Assembly: GCA_040221175.1 (NCBI GenBank)
Contig: JAVJVK010000019.1
Span: 494,495-558,494 of the forward strand
Direction of reading: 5' to 3'
DNA from: Phycisphaerales bacterium
GTDB taxonomy: Bacteria > Planctomycetota > Phycisphaerae > Phycisphaerales > UBA1924
DNA: 64,000 bases
Below, piece by piece: positions 45,862 through 54,311 of this stretch. Below the pieces are notes generated by a model. It had not been told where the DNA came from, did no database searches, and worked only from the letters and a program-made list of their open reading frames with translations. Each line of letters opens with the position of its first letter. Position 1 is the first letter of the stretch. The translations under genes were made by a program, and so were the position numbers.

Positions 45862-47970
45862 ATGGACGCAAGCCTGAGATGGCTCGCCTCCCTGCTGGGG
45901 GGCGAGGGTGCAAGTTCGCCGCTGACCGTCGAGGAGGTCGACGCCGCGCTGACGGCAGCGGGCTTCCCGCTGGATGGCGTCGAGCCGAAGGGTTCCGACG
46001 CGTTGCTGGACGTCGAGGTGACCAGCAACCGAGGGGACTGCCTGTGCCACCTGGGCCTGGCGCGCGAGATCGCGGCCATGACCGGGCGGGCGGTGACGCC
46101 GCGGGAGATCGGCGAGGTCGCGCGTGGGCCGGCGGTGGGCGATCACCTGACGCTGGAGAACCGGTGCTCGGGCGGCGATCGGCCGGCGTGCCCAACCTTC
46201 ACGGCCCACGTCATCCTGGGCGCGAAGATCGGCCCGAGCCCGGCCTGGCTACGTGAGTTGCTCGAGAGCGTGGGACAGCGGTCGATCAACAACGCCGTGG
46301 ACGTGACGAACTGGCTGAATCTGGAGCATGGCAATCCAAGCCACGTGTTCGATCTCGACACGCTGGAGGGTAAAAAGCTCATCATCCGTGAGGCAGTCGA
46401 GGGCGAAGCGCTGGCGACGCTGGATGGCGTGTCGCGGAAGCTCAACGCCGGAGAGATCGTGGTCGCCGACGCGAGCAAGGCGACGTCGCTGGCGGGGGTC
46501 ATCGGCGGTGCCGACTCGCAGGTGAGCGAGGGAACGACGAACATCGTGCTGGAGGTGGCTACTTGGGACCCCGAGCGGGTTCGCCAGGCCAGCCGGCGGC
46601 ACGCGGTGCGGACAGACGCGAGCCACCGGTTCGAGCGCGTCGTCGATCCCCGGACGTGCCTGCCCGCGGCGGAGATGGCGGCGCGGCTGGTCGCGGAGTT
46701 GACCGGCGGTACGCTGTGCGAGGGGGCGCTCGTCGAGGGGGCGCCGTTGCCCGAGGGCAAGGCCATCACGCTGCGGCCCCAGCGATGCTCGGCGGTGCTT
46801 GGCATCGAGACGCCGGCCGACGAAATGGTGCGGCTCTTGCGTTCAGTGGACGTGCAGGTTCGGGTGCAGGACGATGCCCTGGCGTGCACCCCACCGCCGA
46901 GCCGGGCCCACGACCTGACGCGCGAGGTCGATCTTATCGAGGAGATCGCCCGGCTGCGGGGTTTCGACGCTGTGCCGCTGGCCCGGCGGCTGGCGATCAA
47001 GGCCCAGCCGCCCCAGCCCGAGGAGCGCGCGATGGAGGGCATCGCGCAGACGTTGACGGCCCTTGGGTTCTATGAGACTGTCACCTTCAGCTTCACGAGC
47101 CCGGAGAAGGCGACGCCCTTCCTGCCTACGGGTGCATCGCTGGTGAACGTGGACGACGACCGCCGCGGGGCCGAGCCCACGCTGCGGCCCAGCGTGCTGC
47201 CGAGCCTGTTGACCTGCCGGCGGCTGAACCGCGACGCCCAGGTACACCAGGACGGAGGCGTGCGCTTGTTCGAGGTGTCGGCGACGTTTTGGTCGATGCG
47301 TGAAGGGACCAACGAAGAGTCTCGCAAGATCGCCATGGTCGTCGATGCCGGAGGCGAAGGACCCAAGGCCAAGGCCGAGGACGTGCAGCACGGCGTGCGG
47401 GTGGCCAAGGCGGCGGTCGAGTCGATGGTCGCCCTGTGCTACGGGCATGCAGCGAGGGTGCGGGCCAAAACGGGCGGTGACCTGCCCGCGGCGCTGGACG
47501 CGGCCAACGCGGGGCGGGTGTTCGTCGAGGCTGACGACCGACGCGTCGAGCTGGGGTACTTCGGCCTGCCGACAAAAGAGACGCTGGATCTGTTCGACCT
47601 GCAGCGGCCGGTGATCGTGGCGGAGCTTGAACTCGAGCCGTTGCTCAAGGCGTACCCGCCTACGCCGCGGGTGAGCGCGTTGCCGGCGTTTCCGGGGATC
47701 GAGCGGGATCTCTCGGTGGTGGTCCCAAGCGGGACGGCGTGGGCAGCGATCGAATCGACCGTTGAGGGGCTCGATCTCGATCGCCTGCAGGGCATCGCGT
47801 TCGTGGGCACCTATACCGGCAAGCAGGTGGGCGAGGGAAGGAAGAGCGTGACGCTGCGGCTTGGGTTCCGCGATGCTGAGCGGACCTTGCGGCACGAGGA
47901 GGTCGACCCGCAAATGGAGCGGACGATTTCGGCGCTTCGGGACGCGGTCGGCGCGGAAGTTCGCGCTTAG
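45862..47970 (+). CDS. pheT: Phenylalanine-tRNA ligase beta subunit lacking the tRNA-binding B2 domain
   Basis: 702 residues (usual length about 780-800). The N-terminus SLRWLASLLGG runs after ~45 residues straight into the VEVTSNRGDCLCHLGLARE motif, so the EMAP-II/OB-fold insertion normally found between them is missing. The B3/B4 domain (INNAVDVTNWLNLEHG, HVFDLDTL), B5 (LLRSVDVQV, EEIARLRGFDAVP), the catalytic-like core (LGFYETVTFSF) and the C-terminal FDX-ACB domain (LPAFPGIERDLSVVVP, TLRLGFRDAERTL) are all present. It pairs with PheS to charge tRNA-Phe; pheS is not adjacent. It converges with leuS, whose stop is on the next base. Confidence 0.93.
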   Translation: MDASLRWLASLLGGEGASSPLTVEEVDAALTAAGFPLDGVEPKGSDALLDVEVTSNRGDCLCHLGLAREIAAMTGRAVTPREIGEVARGPAVGDHLTLENRCSGGDRPACPTFTAHVILGAKIGPSPAWLRELLESVGQRSINNAVDVTNWLNLEHGNPSHVFDLDTLEGKKLIIREAVEGEALATLDGVSRKLNAGEIVVADASKATSLAGVIGGADSQVSEGTTNIVLEVATWDPERVRQASRRHAVRTDASHRFERVVDPRTCLPAAEMAARLVAELTGGTLCEGALVEGAPLPEGKAITLRPQRCSAVLGIETPADEMVRLLRSVDVQVRVQDDALACTPPPSRAHDLTREVDLIEEIARLRGFDAVPLARRLAIKAQPPQPEERAMEGIAQTLTALGFYETVTFSFTSPEKATPFLPTGASLVNVDDDRRGAEPTLRPSVLPSLLTCRRLNRDAQVHQDGGVRLFEVSATFWSMREGTNEESRKIAMVVDAGGEGPKAKAEDVQHGVRVAKAAVESMVALCYGHAARVRAKTGGDLPAALDAANAGRVFVEADDRRVELGYFGLPTKETLDLFDLQRPVIVAELELEPLLKAYPPTPRVSALPAFPGIERDLSVVVPSGTAWAAIESTVEGLDLDRLQGIAFVGTYTGKQVGEGRKSVTLRLGFRDAERTLRHEEVDPQMERTISALRDAVGAEVRA

Positions 47971-50900
47971 TCAATTCGCAACGATGTTGACAAGCCGGCC
48001 CGGGACGGCGATGACCTTTCGGACGGTCTTGCCTTCCAGCAACGGTTTGATCTCTTGGTGGTCGAGCGCGATCGCCTCGAGCTTCTTCGCGTCGGCGTCG
48101 GCGGGAACCATGATGCGGGCCTTGACCTTGCCCAATATCTGCACGGCGATCTCGACCTCGTCGTCGACGAGCTTGCTCTCGTCGTACTTGGGCCAGGCGC
48201 TGTTGTAGAGCGTCTGCACCTGCTGGCCGGCATGGTCGACGCCGCCGAGGCGCTCGTGTAATTCGTCGGCGGTGTGGGGCGCAAAGGGCGCAAGCGTGGC
48301 GGTCACGCGGCGTGCCTGCTGCTGGGTAAAGATTGGTCCGCTGCCGGCCTTGGTCGTGGCCAGATTCACCAGCTCGATCATCGCGGCGATGGCGGTGTTG
48401 AAGCTCAGGCGTTCGATGTCGCCCTCGACCTTGGCAATCGTGCGGTGGAGTTGCTTATCGACATCCGCGTTCTCGGCGTCGGCCAGGCGGGGCTCGCCGG
48501 ACTCTTCGTCGATGATCAGCCGCCAGAGGCGCTGCAGGAATCGGTGCAGGCCCATGATGTCGCGGGTATTCCAGGGCTTGCTGGCTTCCAGCGGGCCCAT
48601 GTACATCTCGTAGAGGCGGAAGGTGTCGGCCCCGAAGTCGGCGATCACGTCATCGGGGTTGACGACGTTCTTCAGGCTCTTGGACATCTTGGCGATGGTC
48701 TGGGTGACCTTCTCGCCCGTGGCGCGCTCGACGTATTCCGGCGCGTCGTCGGTGCCGACGTTGTCCACCTGGTCGGTCGGCACCAGCGTCTTGTCCTTGC
48801 GCTGGTACGCAAAGCTCGTGATCAGGCCCTGGTGGAACAGCTTGCGGAAGGGCTCGGGCGAATCGACGTAGCCCAGGTCGTGCAGCACCATGTGCCAGAA
48901 GCGGGCGTAGAGCAGGTGCAGCACGGCGTGCTCTGAGCCGCCAATGTAGAGATCGACGCCGCGATCGCCCAGCCAGTAGGCCTGGGCTTCCCTGGATACC
49001 AGCGCGTCGTCGTTGTGCGGGTCGGCGTATCGCAGATAATACCAGCAGCTTCCGGCCCAGCCGGGCATGGTATTGGTTTCGCGGTAGACCACGGTGTCGG
49101 GGTCGAGTGCCGAGCAGCCGGCCGCGCCCGCGGTCGTGCGGACCCAGTCGCTCGCCTTGGCCAGCAACGGCTGGGGGTCTTCGCTCTCGGCGGGCTCGTA
49201 GTCGGCGATGTCGGGCAGCTTCACGGGCAGGGCGTCGGCGTCGATGGGATAGTGGTCGCCCTCTTCGGTGAAGACGATGGGGAAGGGCTCGCCCCAATAA
49301 CGCTGGCGGCTGAACAGCCAGTCGCGCAGCTTGAAGTTCGTGCGGCGGCGGCCGATGCCGGTTTCGTCGAGCCAGTCGGTGATGGTCGCCTTGGCCTTGC
49401 CCGTCGGCATGCCATCGAGCGAGACGGTCGAACCCTCAGCGGTGGCCGTCGAGTTGGCGGCGTAGCCGTTGCCGTCGTAGGACTGGCCCTGGCTGGCGTA
49501 ATACGTGCCGCTGGCGAAGACGTCACGGAGTTTCGCGAAGTCGCCGTTAAAGAGGCTGTCGATGGTGTCGATCCACTGGCCGCGAACGGCCCCGCGCCAG
49601 CGTTCGGTGTCGGCCAGGTCTGCCGGGCTGGCGTCGACGAGTTCCTTACGCTCTTCGGGCACGGGACGCTCGCCCCGCCGGTTCATGCGCACGTGGGTCA
49701 GGGCGTGGTCGAACTCCTTGGGAGGCACGTCGTTGCTGGTGACGTAGCCCAGCATGTCGGCCAGGGTCGTCTGCCAGTCCTCGTCGTCGGTCTCGCCCGG
49801 GGCGGCGTTGGCGGCGTAGTACGCCATGGCCGAGATCGCCAGCGGGTAGACCACGTCGCGGATGGGCAGGCCGAACTTCTCGGCGAACTCGAAGTCGCGG
49901 TCGTCGTGGGCGGGCACGGCCATGATGGCGCCGTAGCCGTAGCCCATGAGCACGTAGTCGGCCACGTACACGGGCACGCGCTGTTTGGTCAGCGGGTTGA
50001 TGGCATGCAGGCCGGTGAAGACGCCGGTTTTCTCCTTGGCGGTTTGGCGGTCAACGTCCGAGGTGTTGCGGGCCTTCTGGACGTAGGTGCGCAGCTCGTC
50101 TGTCGGTGTCTCTGCCCGGGGCGTACGCAGCACGGCATCGACCACCGGGTGCTCGGGGGCGATGACCATGAATGTGGCGCCGAAGATGGTGTCGGGCCGC
50201 GTGGTGAAGACGCGCAGGGCGGGCGGCAGGTCGGCGTCGATGTCGGGGTCGCTGGTGTCGATGTCCAGGGCGAAGTCGACCTCGGCGCCCTCGCTCTTGC
50301 CGATCCAGTGACGCTGCTTGCTTCGAGTGTCTTCGGGCCAGTCGAGATCATCCAGCCCTTCCAGGAGGCGCTCGGCGTAGGCGGTGATGCGGAGCATCCA
50401 TTGCTTGAGGGGCTTGCGATACACCGGGTGGCTGCCGCGCTCGCTCTTGCCGTCGATGACCTCTTCGTTGGCCAGCACGGTGCCCAGCTTGGGACACCAG
50501 TTGACGGTCTGCTCGCCGACGTAGGCCAGGCGCTGGTCGTCGATGACAGCTCGCCGTTCGGTCTTATCAAGCTCGTGCCAACGACGCACGACGCCGGGCT
50601 CGCCGCCCAGGGCCGTGAGCGTCTTGCTGGTGCGTCCGACGTGGACGAGCGAACCGTCACCGCCGATGCGCAGGTCGCCGCTTTCGAGCTCGCTGCGGAG
50701 TTCGGCAATGGGCCGGGCCTTCTCCTGCCATGGGTCGAACCACGAGTCGTAGAGCTTCAGGAAGATCCATTGCGTCCAGCGGTAGAAATCTTCGTCGATG
50801 GTCGCGACTTCGCGCGACCAGTCGTAGGCAAAGCCGAAGCGCTGGAGTTGGCGGCGGAAGGTGTCGATCGTGCCGCGGGTGAAGCTTGCCGGGTGCTCAC

Positions 50901-51243
50901 CCGTGTTGATGGCGTGCTGCTCGGCGGGCAGGCCGAAGGCGTCCCAGCCCATGACGTGCAGCACGTTGTGGCCGGCCATCTTCTTGTACCGTCCCAGGAT
51001 GTCGGTAGCGGTGTAGCCCTCGGGGTGGCCCACGTGCAGGCCCGCGCCCGAGGGATAGGGAAACATGTCGAGCACGTAGAACTTGGGCTTCGAGGCATCG
51101 AAGCCCGGCTGGCCCGGATTCGGACGGTGGTGCACGCCCGCATCGAGCCAGCGTGCTTGCCACTTGGGCTCGATGTCATTGGCCAGCGCGGCGTTGTAGC
51201 GGTGCGCTGGGGTGGTCGAACTCGTTGGAGCGGTCTCGGTCAT
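47971..51243 (-). CDS. leuS: Leucyl-tRNA synthetase, enlarged
   Basis: 1090 residues against about 860 in most bacteria. The HIGH-type signature is FPYPSGAGLHVGHPEGYT near residue 65, and the KMSKS loop is IAKMSKSLKN near residue 851. The editing domain (TRPDTIFGATFMVIAPEHP, GYGYGAIMAVPAHDDRD) and LFSRQRYWGEPFPI are present, and FAPHTADELHERLGG marks the anticodon-binding part. The additional length comes from insertions, for instance RSELESGDLRIGG in the zinc-domain region and an Asp/Glu-rich stretch before the editing-domain end. The start is the ATG giving MTETAPTSS with GAGGG upstream. Confidence 0.96.
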   Translation of the reverse strand: MTETAPTSSTTPAHRYNAALANDIEPKWQARWLDAGVHHRPNPGQPGFDASKPKFYVLDMFPYPSGAGLHVGHPEGYTATDILGRYKKMAGHNVLHVMGWDAFGLPAEQHAINTGEHPASFTRGTIDTFRRQLQRFGFAYDWSREVATIDEDFYRWTQWIFLKLYDSWFDPWQEKARPIAELRSELESGDLRIGGDGSLVHVGRTSKTLTALGGEPGVVRRWHELDKTERRAVIDDQRLAYVGEQTVNWCPKLGTVLANEEVIDGKSERGSHPVYRKPLKQWMLRITAYAERLLEGLDDLDWPEDTRSKQRHWIGKSEGAEVDFALDIDTSDPDIDADLPPALRVFTTRPDTIFGATFMVIAPEHPVVDAVLRTPRAETPTDELRTYVQKARNTSDVDRQTAKEKTGVFTGLHAINPLTKQRVPVYVADYVLMGYGYGAIMAVPAHDDRDFEFAEKFGLPIRDVVYPLAISAMAYYAANAAPGETDDEDWQTTLADMLGYVTSNDVPPKEFDHALTHVRMNRRGERPVPEERKELVDASPADLADTERWRGAVRGQWIDTIDSLFNGDFAKLRDVFASGTYYASQGQSYDGNGYAANSTATAEGSTVSLDGMPTGKAKATITDWLDETGIGRRRTNFKLRDWLFSRQRYWGEPFPIVFTEEGDHYPIDADALPVKLPDIADYEPAESEDPQPLLAKASDWVRTTAGAAGCSALDPDTVVYRETNTMPGWAGSCWYYLRYADPHNDDALVSREAQAYWLGDRGVDLYIGGSEHAVLHLLYARFWHMVLHDLGYVDSPEPFRKLFHQGLITSFAYQRKDKTLVPTDQVDNVGTDDAPEYVERATGEKVTQTIAKMSKSLKNVVNPDDVIADFGADTFRLYEMYMGPLEASKPWNTRDIMGLHRFLQRLWRLIIDEESGEPRLADAENADVDKQLHRTIAKVEGDIERLSFNTAIAAMIELVNLATTKAGSGPIFTQQQARRVTATLAPFAPHTADELHERLGGVDHAGQQVQTLYNSAWPKYDESKLVDDEVEIAVQILGKVKARIMVPADADAKKLEAIALDHQEIKPLLEGKTVRKVIAVPGRLVNIVAN

Positions 51244-51298
51244 GGTGGCCCTCGTTCGGGCCGGCATCGTAGGGAGCCGGCTCGCCCGGCGGGGCCGA

Positions 51299-52204
51299 TC
51301 AGAACCGGAACTGGAGCCCGGCATACAGGCCCTGGTAGGAGCCGTTCCACTCGAATTCGTTCACGCCGCTGCCCTCGTTGAGGAGGAAGATGGTGCTCCG
51401 GTAGCCGATCTGTGCGCCGAAGTAGTCCACCGGTCGCCACTGGAACCCCACGCCGATATCCCAGCTGAAAGTCTTGGCGTCGACCGGCCACAGCCCGAAG
51501 TTCGTGTACAGGTCGATCGTGACGTCTTCGAAGATGCTGAAGGCGCCCTTGAAACCGGCATGAGGCTCGAAGAAGGTGCGATCATCCGTGTACCGATCAC
51601 CCGTATCCAGGTTCTCGATCTCGAATTCGAAATCGTACAGCCGCAGCCCGGCCTCGGCGTCGAGGCGAAACCGGACCTTGTGCCCCTTCGCGTCCGTGCG
51701 AGGGCTGATCGGTCGATCGAGAATCGTGTGGGCCAGCCGGACATCGATCTGGGCGTACGTGTGCCCGATGCTCGTCCGCTGGCCGCTGGCGACCGCGACC
51801 GTCCCCAGAACAAGGTCTTCCTCGGCCGTTGCGATCTGGCCGTCAATGTCGTAGAAGAGGCCAATGGCGTTGATTCGCCAATCGCCCCGGCGCAGGCTCA
51901 AATCGAATCCCGGCATCAAACGCGGGGCATCGAGATTGAGGTCTTCAAGTTCGACGAGTGAGCCGCGCATCGAGCCTCCGGGCAGCCGGATCTCACCGGC
52001 CGGAGCGGTGAATCGCGCCATCGGCTCGACCTGGACGTGCCAGTCCACGGGCGTGCCCGCGGGGGGCGCCCCTTGATGTGCCACGCGTGAGGTGGCATCC
52101 TCCTGATGGATGAATCGCAACGATTCGGCTCGATGGGCCAGCCCGGCAGAGGCCAGGCCCAGCGTCACGAGGATGGTCAGGTTGGCTCGAGAGTGCCAGT
52201 TCAC
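51299..52204 (-). CDS. Hypothetical outer-membrane beta-barrel protein
   Basis: 301 residues from a GTG that has AGGAG 5 nt upstream. A signal peptide (LTILVTLGLASAGLAHRA) is followed by alternating amphipathic strands such as WRINAIGLFYDIDG, GHKVRFRLDAEAGLRLYDF, VTIDLYTNFGLWPV and FGAQIGYRSTIFLL. The protein ends in YAGLQFRF, i.e. a terminal Phe preceded by alternating aromatics, the insertion signature of outer-membrane barrels. Small barrels of this kind are often porins or adhesins; the function is not clear. It is downstream of the GGQ gene's divergent spacer. Confidence 0.78.
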   Translation of the reverse strand: MNWHSRANLTILVTLGLASAGLAHRAESLRFIHQEDATSRVAHQGAPPAGTPVDWHVQVEPMARFTAPAGEIRLPGGSMRGSLVELEDLNLDAPRLMPGFDLSLRRGDWRINAIGLFYDIDGQIATAEEDLVLGTVAVASGQRTSIGHTYAQIDVRLAHTILDRPISPRTDAKGHKVRFRLDAEAGLRLYDFEFEIENLDTGDRYTDDRTFFEPHAGFKGAFSIFEDVTIDLYTNFGLWPVDAKTFSWDIGVGFQWRPVDYFGAQIGYRSTIFLLNEGSGVNEFEWNGSYQGLYAGLQFRF

Positions 52205-52310
52205 GCCGGCTCCTTGGCGTCGCGTGGGTGTCGAACAGGGTTTGCGGTCCGGGGTGCCCGGGCCGCAGGGTACCATGGCACGGCGTCGCCCGCCGGCTGA
52301 AGTTCATCCC

Positions 52311-52787
52311 ATGTCGACACCTTCGGACCCCCAACCAGTTCCCGATGAGCCGGCAGAAGCCGGCGAAGCTATCGTCCTGGCGCCAGGCGCCACCGTACCC
52401 CCATCGGCCCTGCGATTTCGCCAGAGCCCTGCCTCGGGCCCGGGCGGGCAGAACGTCAATCGCCGGCACACGCGGGCGGAGCTTCGGGTCGGCATTCTGG
52501 ACATCCGCATGCCGGTGCGGGCACGAAAGCGACTACGCGACCTTGCCGGCGATCGCATGACGGCCGACGGCACTCTGATTCTGATCTGTGAGCGAACCCG
52601 GTCTGCCCGGCGCAACCAGGAAGAGTGCCTTGAACGCCTCAAGGACCTGTGCCGCGAAGCGATGGCGGAACCCAAACGCCGGATCGCCACCCGCCGGACC
52701 AGGGGCTCGAACGAGCGACGTCTGAAGGCCAAGCGGGAAAACGCCGAACGAAAGCGGCGGCGTGAGGGGCCGGGTCGCGAAGGCTGA
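52311..52787 (+). CDS. Stand-alone GGQ release-factor-like protein (ArfB/YaeJ type)
   Basis: 158 residues. The catalytic loop SGPGGQNVNR (GGQ) is at res ~43-52, and the C-terminus is a highly basic tail (RRTRGSNERRLKAKRENA) that in ArfB inserts into the mRNA channel of stalled ribosomes. No stop-codon-recognition domain is present, so it hydrolyses peptidyl-tRNA on non-stop complexes. The N-terminal ~25 residues are acidic and probably disordered. Start at the ATG giving MSTPSDPQP. The tsaB gene follows 14 bp later on the same strand. Confidence 0.88.
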   Translation: MSTPSDPQPVPDEPAEAGEAIVLAPGATVPPSALRFRQSPASGPGGQNVNRRHTRAELRVGILDIRMPVRARKRLRDLAGDRMTADGTLILICERTRSARRNQEECLERLKDLCREAMAEPKRRIATRRTRGSNERRLKAKRENAERKRRREGPGREG

Positions 52788-52789
52788 TC

Positions 52790-52795
52790 TACCCT
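52790..52795 (+). promoter_or_regulatory. Possible leaderless -10 element (TACCCT) of tsaB
   Basis: TACCCT ends 6 nt before the GTG start of tsaB and no Shine-Dalgarno is visible. Because the upstream gene ends only 14 bp away, co-transcription is equally possible. Confidence 0.25.
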
Positions 52796-52801
52796 CGCAG
52801 C

Positions 52802-53518
52802 GTGCTGACCCTGGCAATCGAAGCAACGAATCCCAACGTGCCAACCCCGGGCGTGCTGTTGGCCCGAGTGCCTGCGGACGAGCAGCCGCCGGAAGTACTG
52901 GCCACACGTGGCCTGGCCTCCACCGGGCGTCACGACGATGTTCTGCTGCCATCCATCGCGACACTCTTCGATGAGGCAGGCATCGAGCCCCGCGAGCTTG
53001 ACGAGGTGCTGGTGTCGATCGGGCCTGGTGGCTTCACGGCAACCCGACTCGCTTGCGTGACTGCGGCCGTTCTTGCCGAGGCCACCGGTGCCCGCGTGCG
53101 CGCGGCGGAGACAGCCCGCGTCGCGATTGAGACCGTGTTTCAAGATCATAATGTTGGCGGCTCGGTCGTGGTCGCGATGGCTTCCAAACACAATGACGCC
53201 TATGTTGCAAAGTTCGATCTTGCTCGTGGGACGTTCCTCAGTCGGGGCGAATCCGTCGGGCCGGCGGCTTTCGACACTCTGTTGTTACCGGGCGACCGGC
53301 TGGTGTTCGAAGGCCACTTGCCCCAGGGGATGCTCGAAATCGCGTCTTCTCGTGGTGTCGAGTGCATCCCGATGCGCCTGACGTCGGAAGGGCTTCTGGC
53401 ATGCCGAGAGGTTGCCGAGATCGTGTCGATCGAGGCACTCCGCCCGATCTACCCGCGCGAGCCCGACGCGGTGACGCAGTGGCGTCGCCGCTATGGCTCG
53501 GCACCCGGCGACGCCTGA
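52802..53518 (+). CDS. tsaB: tRNA threonylcarbamoyladenosine biosynthesis protein TsaB
   Basis: 238 residues, GTG start. The actin-like (ASKHA) fold is shown by LTLAIEATNPNVPTPGVLL, the SIGPGGFTATRLACV segment (the conserved GPGSFTGxR of TsaB, with Ser-Gly changed to Gly-Ala) and GSVVVAMASKHNDAYVAKF (the DAR-containing motif of TsaB, altered). TsaB is the non-catalytic partner of TsaD in t6A synthesis, in the cytosol. tsaD and tsaE are not in the window. It is preceded by the GGQ gene on the same strand. Confidence 0.87.
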   Translation: MLTLAIEATNPNVPTPGVLLARVPADEQPPEVLATRGLASTGRHDDVLLPSIATLFDEAGIEPRELDEVLVSIGPGGFTATRLACVTAAVLAEATGARVRAAETARVAIETVFQDHNVGGSVVVAMASKHNDAYVAKFDLARGTFLSRGESVGPAAFDTLLLPGDRLVFEGHLPQGMLEIASSRGVECIPMRLTSEGLLACREVAEIVSIEALRPIYPREPDAVTQWRRRYGSAPGDA

Positions 53519-53673
53519 TAAGGCGCATTCCACGGTTTTCGGACAGCGTCTACGGGCACGTTGGGCCGGATTTGCTGGATGCGCCGCCCAGCGGGCCGCG
53601 AACGTGTGAAGTTGGGCAAAGTGTGCGTCGATAGCCAACTCGTCCGGTGATGTGTGCGGACGGGAGAAACAAC

Positions 53674-54288
53674 GTGGCCTCTCAAGATCAACAACAGCCT
53701 GACTGGACCGATAAGAAAGTCTTCACGACCGGAGAGGCCGCGTCGGTTTGTCGCGTCAACCAGCAGACCATCATCCGGTGCTTTGACAACGGGCGGCTTC
53801 ATGGCTTTCGCGTGCCTGGATCGAAGTTCCGTCGCATTCCGAGGGATGAACTGCTGCGCTTCATGCGCGAGAACGACATTCCGACCGATGCGTTAGAAGG
53901 CTCCCGCCGTCGGGTATTGATCGTGGACGACGATCCGCAGATCGTCGATCTGTTGCACGAGATGCTGCGTCGCGACACCCGCTTCGAAATAGAGACTGCT
54001 TCGAATGGGTATGACGCAGGGTTGCTGACCGAACGGTTCCGGCCGCACCTCATCGTGCTCGACTACATGCTGCCCGACATCAACGGCGACGTGGTTTGCG
54101 AGCGCATTCGTGAGAACACGGACACGCAGAACACCAAGATCCTGTTCGTCTCCGGCGTTATCGAGAAGGATCGCATCGATCGGTTGTTGCGGGCGGGCGG
54201 CAGCGCGTTCCTGAAGAAGCCATTCACGGTCTCTTCCTTGCTTGATGAGATCACGCGTCTGCTCGATCTCAGCCGCGCACGGTCGTGA
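53674..54288 (+). CDS. Response regulator with N-terminal excisionase-type HTH
   Basis: 204 residues from a GTG at 53674, chosen because GGGAG lies 7 nt upstream; a GTG at 53647 would add nine residues. Residues ~14-58 are a MerR/excisionase-like helix-turn-helix (VFTTGEAASVCRVNQQTI, GRLHGFRVPGSKFRRI). Residues ~78-200 are a receiver domain (RRVLIVDDDPQIVDLL, phospho-acceptor Asp130 in VLDYMLPDI, Thr/Ser in FVSG, Lys in LKKPF). The DNA-binding part is N-terminal, opposite to most response regulators. It is followed 23 bp later by a histidine kinase on the same strand. Confidence 0.88.
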   Translation: MASQDQQQPDWTDKKVFTTGEAASVCRVNQQTIIRCFDNGRLHGFRVPGSKFRRIPRDELLRFMRENDIPTDALEGSRRRVLIVDDDPQIVDLLHEMLRRDTRFEIETASNGYDAGLLTERFRPHLIVLDYMLPDINGDVVCERIRENTDTQNTKILFVSGVIEKDRIDRLLRAGGSAFLKKPFTVSSLLDEITRLLDLSRARS

Positions 54289-54311
54289 ATGCAACTCCGG
54301 CGAGGCGACCG

